Assembly: GCA_030533445.1 (NCBI GenBank)
Contig: CM060072.1
Location: 11,551,875 to 11,615,874 of the forward strand
Source of the DNA: Cyprinodon diabolis
Taxonomy: Eukaryota; Chordata; Actinopteri; Cyprinodontiformes; Cyprinodontidae
Direction of reading: 5' to 3'
Length of the DNA stretch: 64,000 nt
Shown: positions 22,251-30,250 of the stretch, piece by piece
Position numbering within the stretch: the first letter of the stretch is position 1
How the letters are laid out: each line of letters opens with the position of its first letter
The notes under the pieces: model-generated
Told to the model about the DNA's origin: nothing
Seen by the model: the letters and a program-made list of their open reading frames with translations, nothing else
Database searches by the model: none
Program-made: the position numbers and the translations under genes

Positions 22251-24642
22251 AAGGGCGGATTCCAGACACCCTCAGACCAGTCCATGAAAAAAAAAGCAAA
22301 CAAAAAACAACCCACCCAGGGCGGGCGGAGGGGGCACTAGGGCAAGGAGGGCCAGAAACAACAAAAATAGAGTCCAAAAAACAAAAAACAACCCACCCAG
22401 GGTGGGCGGAGGGGGAAACAGGCCAGGAGGGCAAAAAACAAAAACTGAGTCCAGAACAAAAAACGATCCACTTACGGTGGATGAAAGCAAAAGAAATCCC
22501 AGACGATTTCTTAGGCAGAGTCTCAGGTGGCCGGCCGTGGGACCGGCAGCGGGGCAGAGTCTCTAGTAGCCGGCCGTGGGACTGGCAGCGGTGCAGAGTC
22601 TCTGGTTGCCGGCCGTAGGACCGGCAGCGGGGCAGAGTCTCTGGTGGCCGGCCGTGGGGCCGGCAGCGGGGCAGAGTCTTAGGTGGCCAGCTGAGGGGCC
22701 GAAGACGTGGCAGAGGTTCTGGGGGCCGGCCGAGGGTCCGGCAGCGGAGCAGAGTCTTAGGTGGCCGGCTGCGGGGTCGGAGGCGAAGCTGACGCTCTGG
22801 AGGCCCGCTGCGGGGTCGGAAGCGAAGCTGACGCTCTGGAGGTCGACCGCAGGGCCGGAGGTGAAGCTGACGCTCTGGAGGTCGACCGCGGGGCCGGAGG
22901 CGAAGCTGACGCTCTGGAGGTCGACCGCGGGGCCGGAGGCGAAGCTGCTTCTTAGGAAGATGATACCCCACTTTCAGTAGGTAGCCCCATGGGGTACCCT
23001 GTCCTCTCTTCAGCGGCTCTGGAACAGGCTCTGAGGTGATCGCCGACTGCGGCTCTGGAACAGGCTCTGAGGTGACAGCCGACTGCGGCTCTGGAACAGG
23101 CTCTGATGTGACCGCCGACTGCGGCTCTGGAACAGCCTCTGATGTGACCGCCGACTGCGGCTCTGGAACAGGCTCTGAGGAGACCGCCGACTGCGGCTCC
23201 TGGACTGGAACAGAGGAGACCGCCGATTGCGGCTCCGGATCAGGAACAGAGGAGCCTGCCGATTGCGGCTCCGGGTCAGGAACAGAGGAGCCCGCCGATT
23301 GCGGCTCCACCTCAGGAACAGGGGAGCCCGCCGATTGCGGCTCCACCTCAGGAACAGGGGAGCCCACCGATTGCGGCTCCACCTCAGGAACAGGGGAGCC
23401 CGCCGATTGCGGCTCCACCTCAGGAACAGGGGAGCCCGTCGATTGCGAATCCACCTCAGGAACAGGGGAGCCCGCCGTTGGCGGCTCACCCTCAGGAACA
23501 GGGGAGACCACCGACTGTGGCTCCCAATCAGGAACAGGGGAGACCACCGACTGTGGTTCCCAATCAGGAACAGGGGAGACCACCGACTGTGGCTCCCAAT
23601 CAGGAACTGAGGAGACCACAGACTGTGGCTCCACATCAGGAACGGAGGAGACCACAGACTGTGGCTCCACATCAGGAACGGAGGAGACCACCGACTGTGG
23701 CTCCACATCAGGAACGGAGGAGACCACCGACTGTGGCTCCCAATCCAGCATGGGGGAAACCACCCATGGCAGATAAGGTTCAGTCTCTGAAGTGGCTTGT
23801 GATGCTCGTAGAGGGCTCCTTGCGATCAGTGGCGCCTGTAGAGAGGTCCTAGGAGGGGTAAAACCACATCCTTCGAATTCTGACATCTCTTTAAAGTTCT
23901 GCTCAGGGGTCTCTGGACGGCACAGAGCTAACTCAGGGGTCTCTAGATGGCACAGAGCTAACTCAGGGGTCTTTAGACGGCTAAGAATCGGCTCAGGAGT
24001 CTCTTGGCTGCTTGGAGCAGGTTCAGGGGTCTCTAAACGGCACGGAGTTGACTCAGGGGTTTCAAAACAGCACAGAACTGACTCAAGACGGCTCACGGCT
24101 GGCTCAGGGGTCTTTAGACGGCTCAGAACTGGCTCAGGGGTCTCTAGACAGCTCAGAGCTGGTTCAGGGGTCTCTAGACGGCTCAGAGCTGGCTTACGGC
24201 GACGCCGTCTCTTATGTCGGGGGGTCTTAGAAGCTGGGCTAATGGGTTCACAGACTGATTCAGGAGTCGAGCTATCTGGTGTGCAAGTGGGTTCAGGTGC
24301 TGGTTTAGCTGGATTGCTAACAGGTTTAAGAGTTGGCCTAACTGTTTCGTGAAAAGGTGACAAGAAGGGGAACAGATCATCTCTATCCCCGTAATAGAAG
24401 TTCCAGAGATCTGACTCCTGGATTACGGGGGCTCTGACTGCTTGGGTTGTGAGTTGTGGTTTGATTTTTATCTTTTTAACGGATGGTGCTAACTGGCGGT
24501 CATGTAGGTGATGGTTGAAACGGACTAAACTGTGCAGAAGTGGACTGAACAGGGCTGTACAGAGTTGTACTGGGCTGGACTGAGCTGGACTGGGCTGGAC
24601 TGAGCTGGACTGGACAGATCTGAACTGGGCTGAGCTGGTTAT
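22249..24642 (-). CDS. ORF2, repeat protein, unit 2 (unknown function)
   Basis: Same architecture as in unit 1, with 21 acidic 12-residue repeats and 11 basic 13-residue repeats. Open from 24642 (after TAG 24645-24643); the frame from the TTG at 24363 is 704 residues. The overlap with gag is only 4 nt here because gag ends early at a TAA (24641-24639). Unit-specific marks: VLCCFETP instead of VPCCFETP, SHGRPPE in the last basic repeat (type B), and QPETLHRC in one basic repeat. It lacks one acidic repeat compared with units 3-5. Confidence 0.7.
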   Translation of the reverse strand: MTSSAQFRSVQSSSVQPSPAQSSPVQLCTALFSPLLHSLVRFNHHLHDRQLAPSVKKIKIKPQLTTQAVRAPVIQESDLWNFYYGDRDDLFPFLSPFHETVRPTLKPVSNPAKPAPEPTCTPDSSTPESVCEPISPASKTPRHKRRRRRKPALSRLETPEPALSCLETPEPVLSRLKTPEPAVSRLESVLCCFETPESTPCRLETPEPAPSSQETPEPILSRLKTPELALCHLETPELALCRPETPEQNFKEMSEFEGCGFTPPRTSLQAPLIARSPLRASQATSETEPYLPWVVSPMLDWEPQSVVSSVPDVEPQSVVSSVPDVEPQSVVSSVPDVEPQSVVSSVPDWEPQSVVSPVPDWEPQSVVSPVPDWEPQSVVSPVPEGEPPTAGSPVPEVDSQSTGSPVPEVEPQSAGSPVPEVEPQSVGSPVPEVEPQSAGSPVPEVEPQSAGSSVPDPEPQSAGSSVPDPEPQSAVSSVPVQEPQSAVSSEPVPEPQSAVTSEAVPEPQSAVTSEPVPEPQSAVTSEPVPEPQSAITSEPVPEPLKRGQGTPWGYLLKVGYHLPKKQLRLRPRGRPPERQLRLRPRGRPPERQLHLRPCGRPPERQLRFRPRSGPPERQLRLRPRSRPPKTLLRCRTLGRPPEPLPRLRPLSWPPKTLPRCRPHGRPPETLPRCRSYGRQPETLHRCQSHGRLLETLPRCRSHGRPPETLPKKSSGISFAFIHRKWIVFCSGLSFCFLPSWPVSPSAHPGWVVFCFLDSIFVVSGPPCPSAPSARPGWVVFCLLFFSWTGLRVSGIRP
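22515..23748 (-). repeat. Coding minisatellites, unit 2 (39-bp x11 and 36-bp x21)
   Basis: The block 22515-22670 is the 156 bp (4 x 39) missing from unit 1. The 36-bp array carries three units (around 23460-23600) that unit 1 lacks, and misses one CTCCTGGACTGGAACAGAGG-type unit present in the other four. Confidence 0.85.
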
Positions 24643-25430
24643 CTAGATCTGGGCTTGGCTCTGGCTCGTAGTCTGTGATCTTGATATATGGCTATACAAA
24701 TGAGCTCTTCCAGGGTTGCAGGTTCATCTATAGTTGCTAGTTTGATTCTGATTTTTTTATTTAATGCGTTTTTGTAAATATTCTTTAGCATGGCATCACT
24801 CCAGCCAGAAGCTGCGGCTCTGACCTGGAAGTCTATCGAAAATTCCTCTACGGTTCTATTTCCTTGTGTGAAATTGGACAGATCATGAGACTCAGCTGAT
24901 TTAACGGAGAATTTTAAAGTGAATTCATTTAGAAATTGATCTAAGGTGCAGGTAATACAAGATTCAGGAGAAAAATTAGTCTCTTTCCACTCGCGGGCTT
25001 TACCGGATAACTGTGAGAGGATAAACACAATCTTACTCTCGTCGTCAGGGAAACAGGACGGATTGAGTTCAAAGAACAATTTACATTGCCACAGAAAACT
25101 TTTACATTCACTAGATTCACCAGAAAAAAGTGAGGGACGGAAAACAGGAAGTAACGGAGCAGGTTCTGACCTTGGAACAGAAAGCGGAAGTGACAAGACT
25201 GGCACCGCCCCTTGAGGTGGAGTTGACTCCGGAACCGGAAGTTGGGCTGGCGCCATGTTGTGATTCCTCACGTTGCCTGCTAATTCCTGAAAAGTTTGTT
25301 CCTCTAACACAAAACTGGGATTTAACTCACTGAAGGTTGAGTCGTGTTTATGGATCTGAGTAGCTTGTTCCTCAAGCCTCCTCCGGAGGGTGTCTGCTGG
25401 GTTTTGTTTGTGGCCGCAGTGTTCTGTCAT
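24639..25430 (-). CDS. Gag, unit 2 (263 aa, early stop)
   Basis: Identical layout to the unit 1 Gag with a complete capsid region. A single A-to-T change turns Lys264 (AAA) into TAA, so the repeat-coded tail is absent. It is type B: E226K, the stop at 264, and a private LSV instead of VCV at about 83-85. The truncation removes most of the overlap with ORF2 and alters the only A-run (AGAAAACC) at which a -1 slip could occur. Gag from this unit should still assemble, but a Gag-ORF2 fusion looks unlikely. Confidence 0.8.
   Translation of the reverse strand: MTEHCGHKQNPADTLRRRLEEQATQIHKHDSTFSELNPSFVLEEQTFQELAGNVRNHNMAPAQLPVPESTPPQGAVPVLSLPLSVPRSEPAPLLPVFRPSLFSGESSECKSFLWQCKLFFELNPSCFPDDESKIVFILSQLSGKAREWKETNFSPESCITCTLDQFLNEFTLKFSVKSAESHDLSNFTQGNRTVEEFSIDFQVRAAASGWSDAMLKNIYKNALNKKIRIKLATIDEPATLEELICIAIYQDHRLRARAKPRSR
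25413..25423 (-). promoter_or_regulatory. Predicted self-primer binding site, unit 2
   Basis: AACACTGCGGC on the minus strand, one base inside LTR3. Its perfect partner is at 25986-25996 in LTR3. Confidence 0.7.
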
Positions 25431-26219
25431 GATTTGGTTTTAGGTTAAACCCACATGCAGAACACAAACGGAGGCTGAGTAAAAGTTTAACAGAGTTTAT
25501 TGAAATGAGTTTGACACAAAGACATGAACTGGATCTGGTACTGGTCCGGGTTGGGTTCACTGATGTCTGCAGAGATGACAGTTTGATTAGCCAGGCAGTC
25601 AGATGATTAATTGAGTCTTAGGATAGTTCTGAGTCTACCTTGAAGGAGTCCAGGCTTTACTTGTGAGAGAGGGAACCGTTGGGTCCAGAGACTGTTGGTT
25701 CAGCAGAGTGCACAAGCAGCAGCAGCGTCTAGATTCTGACTTTGAATGGCAGACCTTGATCAGAGTTTTCAGCTCTTCTCTGAGAGCAGCAGGAGAAATC
25801 CAGACTGGAATCTTCAGGTTTGGCTCACCAGGGCAGGAAGGCAGGTTAGCTCACCCAGAGCTTCAGACTTGAGACAGGTTTCCTGTGAGCAAAGACAGAG
25901 GCAGATTAGAATCAGTTTTCTCTCTTGAGATGACTAAGATTCTTTCTGGTAACAGAGGCTCAGGTTTGCTAACCAAACTAAGGTCAACACTGCGGCGTTG
26001 AAGGAAGGTCTGGCATCTGCTTATGTAGGGAGGGTTCCTGATGAGCAGACGAGCTCCAGGTGTGCTGGAGGGCTCCAGCCCAGGAGACCCATGGCGCACT
26101 CTGCTGGAGAAAGGTGGTACATCCCCAGATCCCAACAGTAACCCCAGTCCTTAACAGAAAACAAAAAACAGAAAAGGATCCTCGGCGCCCTCTGGTGGGC
26201 AAGCCTCAGGATCCCAACA
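25425..26219 (-). repeat. LTR3 (inner)
   Basis: 795 bp. One private base seen (CCCATGGCG for CCCACGGCG near 26092); otherwise like LTR4 and LTR5. Confidence 0.9.
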
Positions 26220-26232
26220 GAGCCCCCCCCTC
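26220..26232 (-). promoter_or_regulatory. Polypurine tract, unit 3
   Basis: GAGGGGGGGGCTC on the minus strand next to LTR3; it overlaps the ORF2 stop. Confidence 0.8.
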
Positions 26233-28660
26233 AAGGGCGGATTCCAGACACCCTCAGACCAGTCCATGAAAAAAAAAGCAAACAAAAAACAACCCACCCA
26301 GGGCGGGCGGAGGGGGCACTAGGGCAAGGAGGGCCAGAAACAACAAAAATAGAGTCCAAAAAACAAAAAACAACCCACCCAGGGTGGGCGGAGGGGGAAA
26401 CAGGCCAGGAGGGCAAAAAACAAAAACTGAGTCCAGAACAAAAAACGATCCACTTACGGTGGATGAAAGCAAAAGAAATCCCAGACGATTTCTTAGGCAG
26501 AGTCTCAGGTGGCCAGCCGTGGGACCGGCAGCGGGGCAGAGTCTCTAGTAGCCGGCCGTGGGACTGGCAGCGGGGCAGAGTCTCTGGTGGCCGGCCGTAG
26601 GACCGGCAGCGGGGCAGAGTCTCTGGTGGCCGGCCGTGGGACCGGCAGCGGGGCAGAGTCTTAGGTGGCCAGCTGAGGGGCCGAAGACGTGGCAGAGGTT
26701 CTGGGGGCCGGCCGAGGGTCCGGCAGCGGAGCACAGTCTTAGGTGGCCGGCTGCGGGGTCGGAGGCGAAGCTGACGCTCTGGAGGCCCGCTGCGGGGTCG
26801 GAAGCGAAGCTGACGCTCTGGAGGTCGACCGCAGGGCCGGAGGTGAAGCTGACGCTCTGGAGGTCGACCGCGGGGCCGGAGGCGAAGCTGACGCTCTGGA
26901 GGTCGACCGCGGGGCCGGAGGCGAAGCTGCTTCTTAGGAAGATGATACCCCACTTTCAGTAGGTAGCCCCATGGGGTACCCTGTCCTCTCTTCAGCGGCT
27001 CTGGAACAGGCTCTGAGGTGATCGCCGACTGCGGCTCTGGAACAGGCTCTGAGGTGACCGCCGACTGCGGCTCTGGAACAGGCTCTGATGTGACCGCCGA
27101 CTGCGGCTCTGGAACAGCCTCTGATGTGACCGCCGACTGCGGCTCTGGAACAGGCTCTGAGGAGACCGCCGACTGCGGCTCCTGGACTGGAACAGAGGAG
27201 ACCGCCGACTTCGGCTCCTGGACTGGAACAGAGGAGACCGCCGATTGCGGCTCCGGATCAGGAACAGAGGAGCCTGCCGATTGCGGCTCCGGGTCAGGAA
27301 CAGAGGAGCCCGCCGATTGCGGCTCCACCTCAGGAACAGGGGAGCCCGCCGATTGCGGCTCCACCTCAGGAACAGGGGAGCCCACCGATTGCGGCTCCAC
27401 CTCAGGAACAGGGGAGCCCGCCGATTGCGGCTCCACCTCAGGAACAGGGGAGCCCGTCGATTGCGAATCCACCTCAGGAACAGGGGAGCCCGCCGTTGGC
27501 GGCTCACCCTCAGGAACAGGGGAGACCACCGACTGTGGCTCCCAATCAGGAACAGGGGAGACCACCGACTGTGGTTCCCAATCAGGAACAGGGGAGACCA
27601 CCGACTGCTGCTCCCAATCAGGAACTGAGGACACCACAGACTGTGGCTCCACATCAGGAACGGAGGAGACCACAGACTGTGGCTCCACATCAGGAACGGA
27701 GGAGACCACCGACTGTGGCTCCACATCAGGAACGGAGGAGACCACCGACTGTGGCTCCCAATCCAGCATGGGGGAAACCACCCATGGCAGATAAGGTTCA
27801 GTCTCTGAAGTGGCTTGTGATGCTCGTAGAGGGCTCCTTGCGATCAGTGGCGCCTGTAGAGAGGTCCTAGGAGGGGTAAAACCACATCCTTCGAATTCTG
27901 ACATCTCTTTAAAGTTCTGCTCAGGGGTCTCTGGACGGCACAGAGCTAACTCAGGGGTCTCTAGATGGCACAGAGCTAACTCAGGGGTCTTTAGACGGCT
28001 AAGAATCGGCTCGGGAGTCTCTTGGCTGCTTGGAGCAGGTTCAGGGGTCTCTAAACGGCACGGAGTTGACTCAGGGGTTTCAAAACAGCACGGAACTGAC
28101 TCAAGACGGCTCACGGCTGGCTCAGGGGTCTTTAGACGGCTCAGAACTGGCTCAGGGGTCTCTAGACAGCTCAGAGCTGGTTCAGGGGTCTCTAGACGGC
28201 TCAGAGCTGGCTTACGGCGACGCCGTCTCTTATGTCGGGGGGTCTTAGAAGCTGGGCTAATGGGTTCACAGACTGATTCAGGAGTCGAGCTATCTGGTGT
28301 GCAAGTGGGTTCAGGTGCTGGTTTAGCTGGATTGCTAACAGGTTTAAGAGTTGGCCTAACTGTTTCGTGAAAAGGTGACAAGAAGGGGAACAGATCATCT
28401 CTATCCCCGTAATAGAAGTTCCAGAGATCTGACTCCTGGATTACGGGGGCTCTGACTGCTTGGGTTGTGAGTTGTGGTTTGATTTTTATCTTTTTAACGG
28501 ATGGTGCTAACTGGCGGTCATGTAGGTGATGGTTGAAACGGACTAAACTGTGCAGAAGTGGACTGAACAGGGCTGTACAGAGTTGTACTGGGCTGGACTG
28601 AGCTGGACTGGGCTGGACTGAGCTGGACTGGACAGATCTGAACTGGGCTGAGCTGGTTTT
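26231..28660 (-). CDS. ORF2, repeat protein, unit 3 (unknown function)
   Basis: Full-size form: 810 codons of open frame from 28660, 716 residues from the TTG at 28381, with 22 acidic and 11 basic repeats. It overlaps gag by about 118 nt in the -1 frame. Marks: SHGWPPE in the last basic repeat (type A), DWEQQS in the fifth acidic repeat (shared with unit 1), and private EPKS and KTVLRC. Confidence 0.7.
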   Translation of the reverse strand, partial: KTSSAQFRSVQSSSVQPSPAQSSPVQLCTALFSPLLHSLVRFNHHLHDRQLAPSVKKIKIKPQLTTQAVRAPVIQESDLWNFYYGDRDDLFPFLSPFHETVRPTLKPVSNPAKPAPEPTCTPDSSTPESVCEPISPASKTPRHKRRRRRKPALSRLETPEPALSCLETPEPVLSRLKTPEPAVSRLESVPCCFETPESTPCRLETPEPAPSSQETPEPILSRLKTPELALCHLETPELALCRPETPEQNFKEMSEFEGCGFTPPRTSLQAPLIARSPLRASQATSETEPYLPWVVSPMLDWEPQSVVSSVPDVEPQSVVSSVPDVEPQSVVSSVPDVEPQSVVSSVPDWEQQSVVSPVPDWEPQSVVSPVPDWEPQSVVSPVPEGEPPTAGSPVPEVDSQSTGSPVPEVEPQSAGSPVPEVEPQSVGSPVPEVEPQSAGSPVPEVEPQSAGSSVPDPEPQSAGSSVPDPEPQSAVSSVPVQEPKSAVSSVPVQEPQSAVSSEPVPEPQSAVTSEAVPEPQSAVTSEPVPEPQSAVTSEPVPEPQSAITSEPVPEPLKRGQGTPWGYLLKVGYHLPKKQLRLRPRGRPPERQLRLRPRGRPPERQLHLRPCGRPPERQLRFRPRSGPPERQLRLRPRSRPPKTVLRCRTLGRPPEPLPRLRPLSWPPKTLPRCRSHGRPPETLPRCRSYGRPPETLPRCQSHGRLLETLPRCRSHGWPPETLPKKSSGISFAFIHRKWIVFCSGLSFCFLPSWPVSPSAHPGWVVFCFLDSIFVVSGPPCPSAPSARPGWVVFCLLFFSWTGLRVSGIRP
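26497..27766 (-). repeat. Coding minisatellites, unit 3 (39-bp x11 and 36-bp x22)
   Basis: Longest form of both arrays, equal in length to units 4 and 5. Private base changes include GACTTCGGC near 27209. Confidence 0.85.
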
Positions 28661-29448
28661 CTAGATCTGGGCTTGGCTCTGGCTCGTAGTCTGTGATCTT
28701 GATATATGGCTATACAAATGAGCTCTTCCAGGGTTGCAGGTTCATCTATAGTTGCTAGTTTGATTCTGATTTCTTTATTTAATGCGTTTTTGTAGATATT
28801 CTTTAGCATGGCATCACTCCAGCCAGAAGCTGCGGCTCTGACCTGGAAGTCTATCGAAAATTCCTCTACGGTTCTATTTCCTTGTGTGAAATTGGACAGA
28901 TCATGAGACTCAGCTGATTTAACGGAGAATTTTAAAGTGAATTCATTTAGAAATTGATCTAAGGTGCAGGTAATACAAGATTCAGGAGAAAAATTAGTCT
29001 CTTTCCACTCGCGGGCTTTACCGGATAACTGTGAGAGGATAAACACAATCTTACTCTCGTCGTCAGGGAAACAGGACGGATTGAGTTCAAAGAACAATTT
29101 ACATTGCCACAGAAAACTTTTACATTCACTAGATTCACCAGAAAAAAGTGAGGGACGGAAAACAGGAAGTAACGGAGCAGGTTCTGACCTTGGAACACAA
29201 ACCGGAAGTGACAAGACTGGCACCGCCCCTTGAGGTGGAGTTGACTCCGGAACCGGAAGTTGGGCTGGCGCCATGTTGTGATTCCTCACGTTGCCTGCTA
29301 ATTCCTGAAAAGTTTGTTCCTCTAACACAAAACTGGGATTTAACTCACTGAAGGTTGAGTCGTGTTTATGGATCTGAGTAGCTTGTTCCTCAAGCCTCCT
29401 CCGGAGGGTGTCTGCTGGGTTTTGTTTGTGGCCGCAGTGTTCTGTCAT
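28543..29448 (-). CDS. Gag, unit 3 (301 aa)
   Basis: Full-length form as in unit 1, with D130, E226 and K264 (type A), and the repeat-coded tail PAQPSSDLSS to the stop. The ATG is in the last bases of LTR4. The open -1 frame of ORF2 begins at 28660 inside the gag tail. Confidence 0.85.
   Translation of the reverse strand: MTEHCGHKQNPADTLRRRLEEQATQIHKHDSTFSELNPSFVLEEQTFQELAGNVRNHNMAPAQLPVPESTPPQGAVPVLSLPVCVPRSEPAPLLPVFRPSLFSGESSECKSFLWQCKLFFELNPSCFPDDESKIVFILSQLSGKAREWKETNFSPESCITCTLDQFLNEFTLKFSVKSAESHDLSNFTQGNRTVEEFSIDFQVRAAASGWSDAMLKNIYKNALNKEIRIKLATIDEPATLEELICIAIYQDHRLRARAKPRSRKPAQPSSDLSSPAQSSPVQLSPAQYNSVQPCSVHFCTV
29431..29441 (-). promoter_or_regulatory. Predicted self-primer binding site, unit 3
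   Basis: AACACTGCGGC on the minus strand, one base inside LTR4; partner at 30004-30014. Confidence 0.7.
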
Positions 29449-30237
29449 GATTTGGTTTTAGGTTAAACCCACATGCAGAACACAAACGGAGGCTGAGTAA
29501 AAGTTTAACAGAGTTTATTGAAATGAGTTTGACACAAAGACATGAACTGGATCTGGTACTGGTCCGGGTTGGGTTCACTGATGTCTGCAGAGATGACAGT
29601 TTGATTAGCCAGGCAGTCAGATGATTAATTGAGTCTTAGGATAGTTCTGAGTCTACCTTGAAGGAGTCCAGGCTTTACTTGTGAGAGAGGGAACCGTTGG
29701 GTCCAGAGACTGTTGGTTCAGCAGAGTGCACAAGCAGCAGCAGCGTCTAGATTCTGACTTTGAATGGCAGACCTTGATCAGAGTTTTCAGCTCTTCTCTG
29801 AGAGCAGCAGGAGAAATCCAGACTGGAATCTTCAGGTTTGGCTCACCAGGGCAGGAAGGCAGGTTAGCTCACCCAGAGCTTCAGACTTGAGACAGGTTTC
29901 CTGTGAGCAAAGACAGAGGCAGATTAGAATCAGTTTTCTCTCTTGAGATGACTAAGATTCTTTCTGGTAACAGAGGCTCAGGTTTGCTAACCAAACTAAG
30001 GTCAACACTGCGGCGTTGAAGGAAGGTCTGGCATCTGCTTATGTAGGGAGGGTTCCTGATGAGCAGACGAGCTCCAGGTGTGCTGGAGGGCTCCAGCCCA
30101 GGAGACCCACGGCGCACTCTGCTGGAGAAAGGTGGTACATCCCCAGATCCCAACAGTAACCCCAGTCCTTAACAGAAAACAAAAAACAGAAAAGGATCCT
30201 CGGCGCCCTCTGGTGGGCAAGCCTCAGGATCCCAACA
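29443..30237 (-). repeat. LTR4 (inner)
   Basis: 795 bp. No private difference noticed by eye against LTR5. Confidence 0.9.
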
Positions 30238-30250
30238 GAGCCCCCCCCTC
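30238..30250 (-). promoter_or_regulatory. Polypurine tract, unit 4
   Basis: GAGGGGGGGGCTC on the minus strand next to LTR4; it overlaps the ORF2 stop. Confidence 0.8.
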
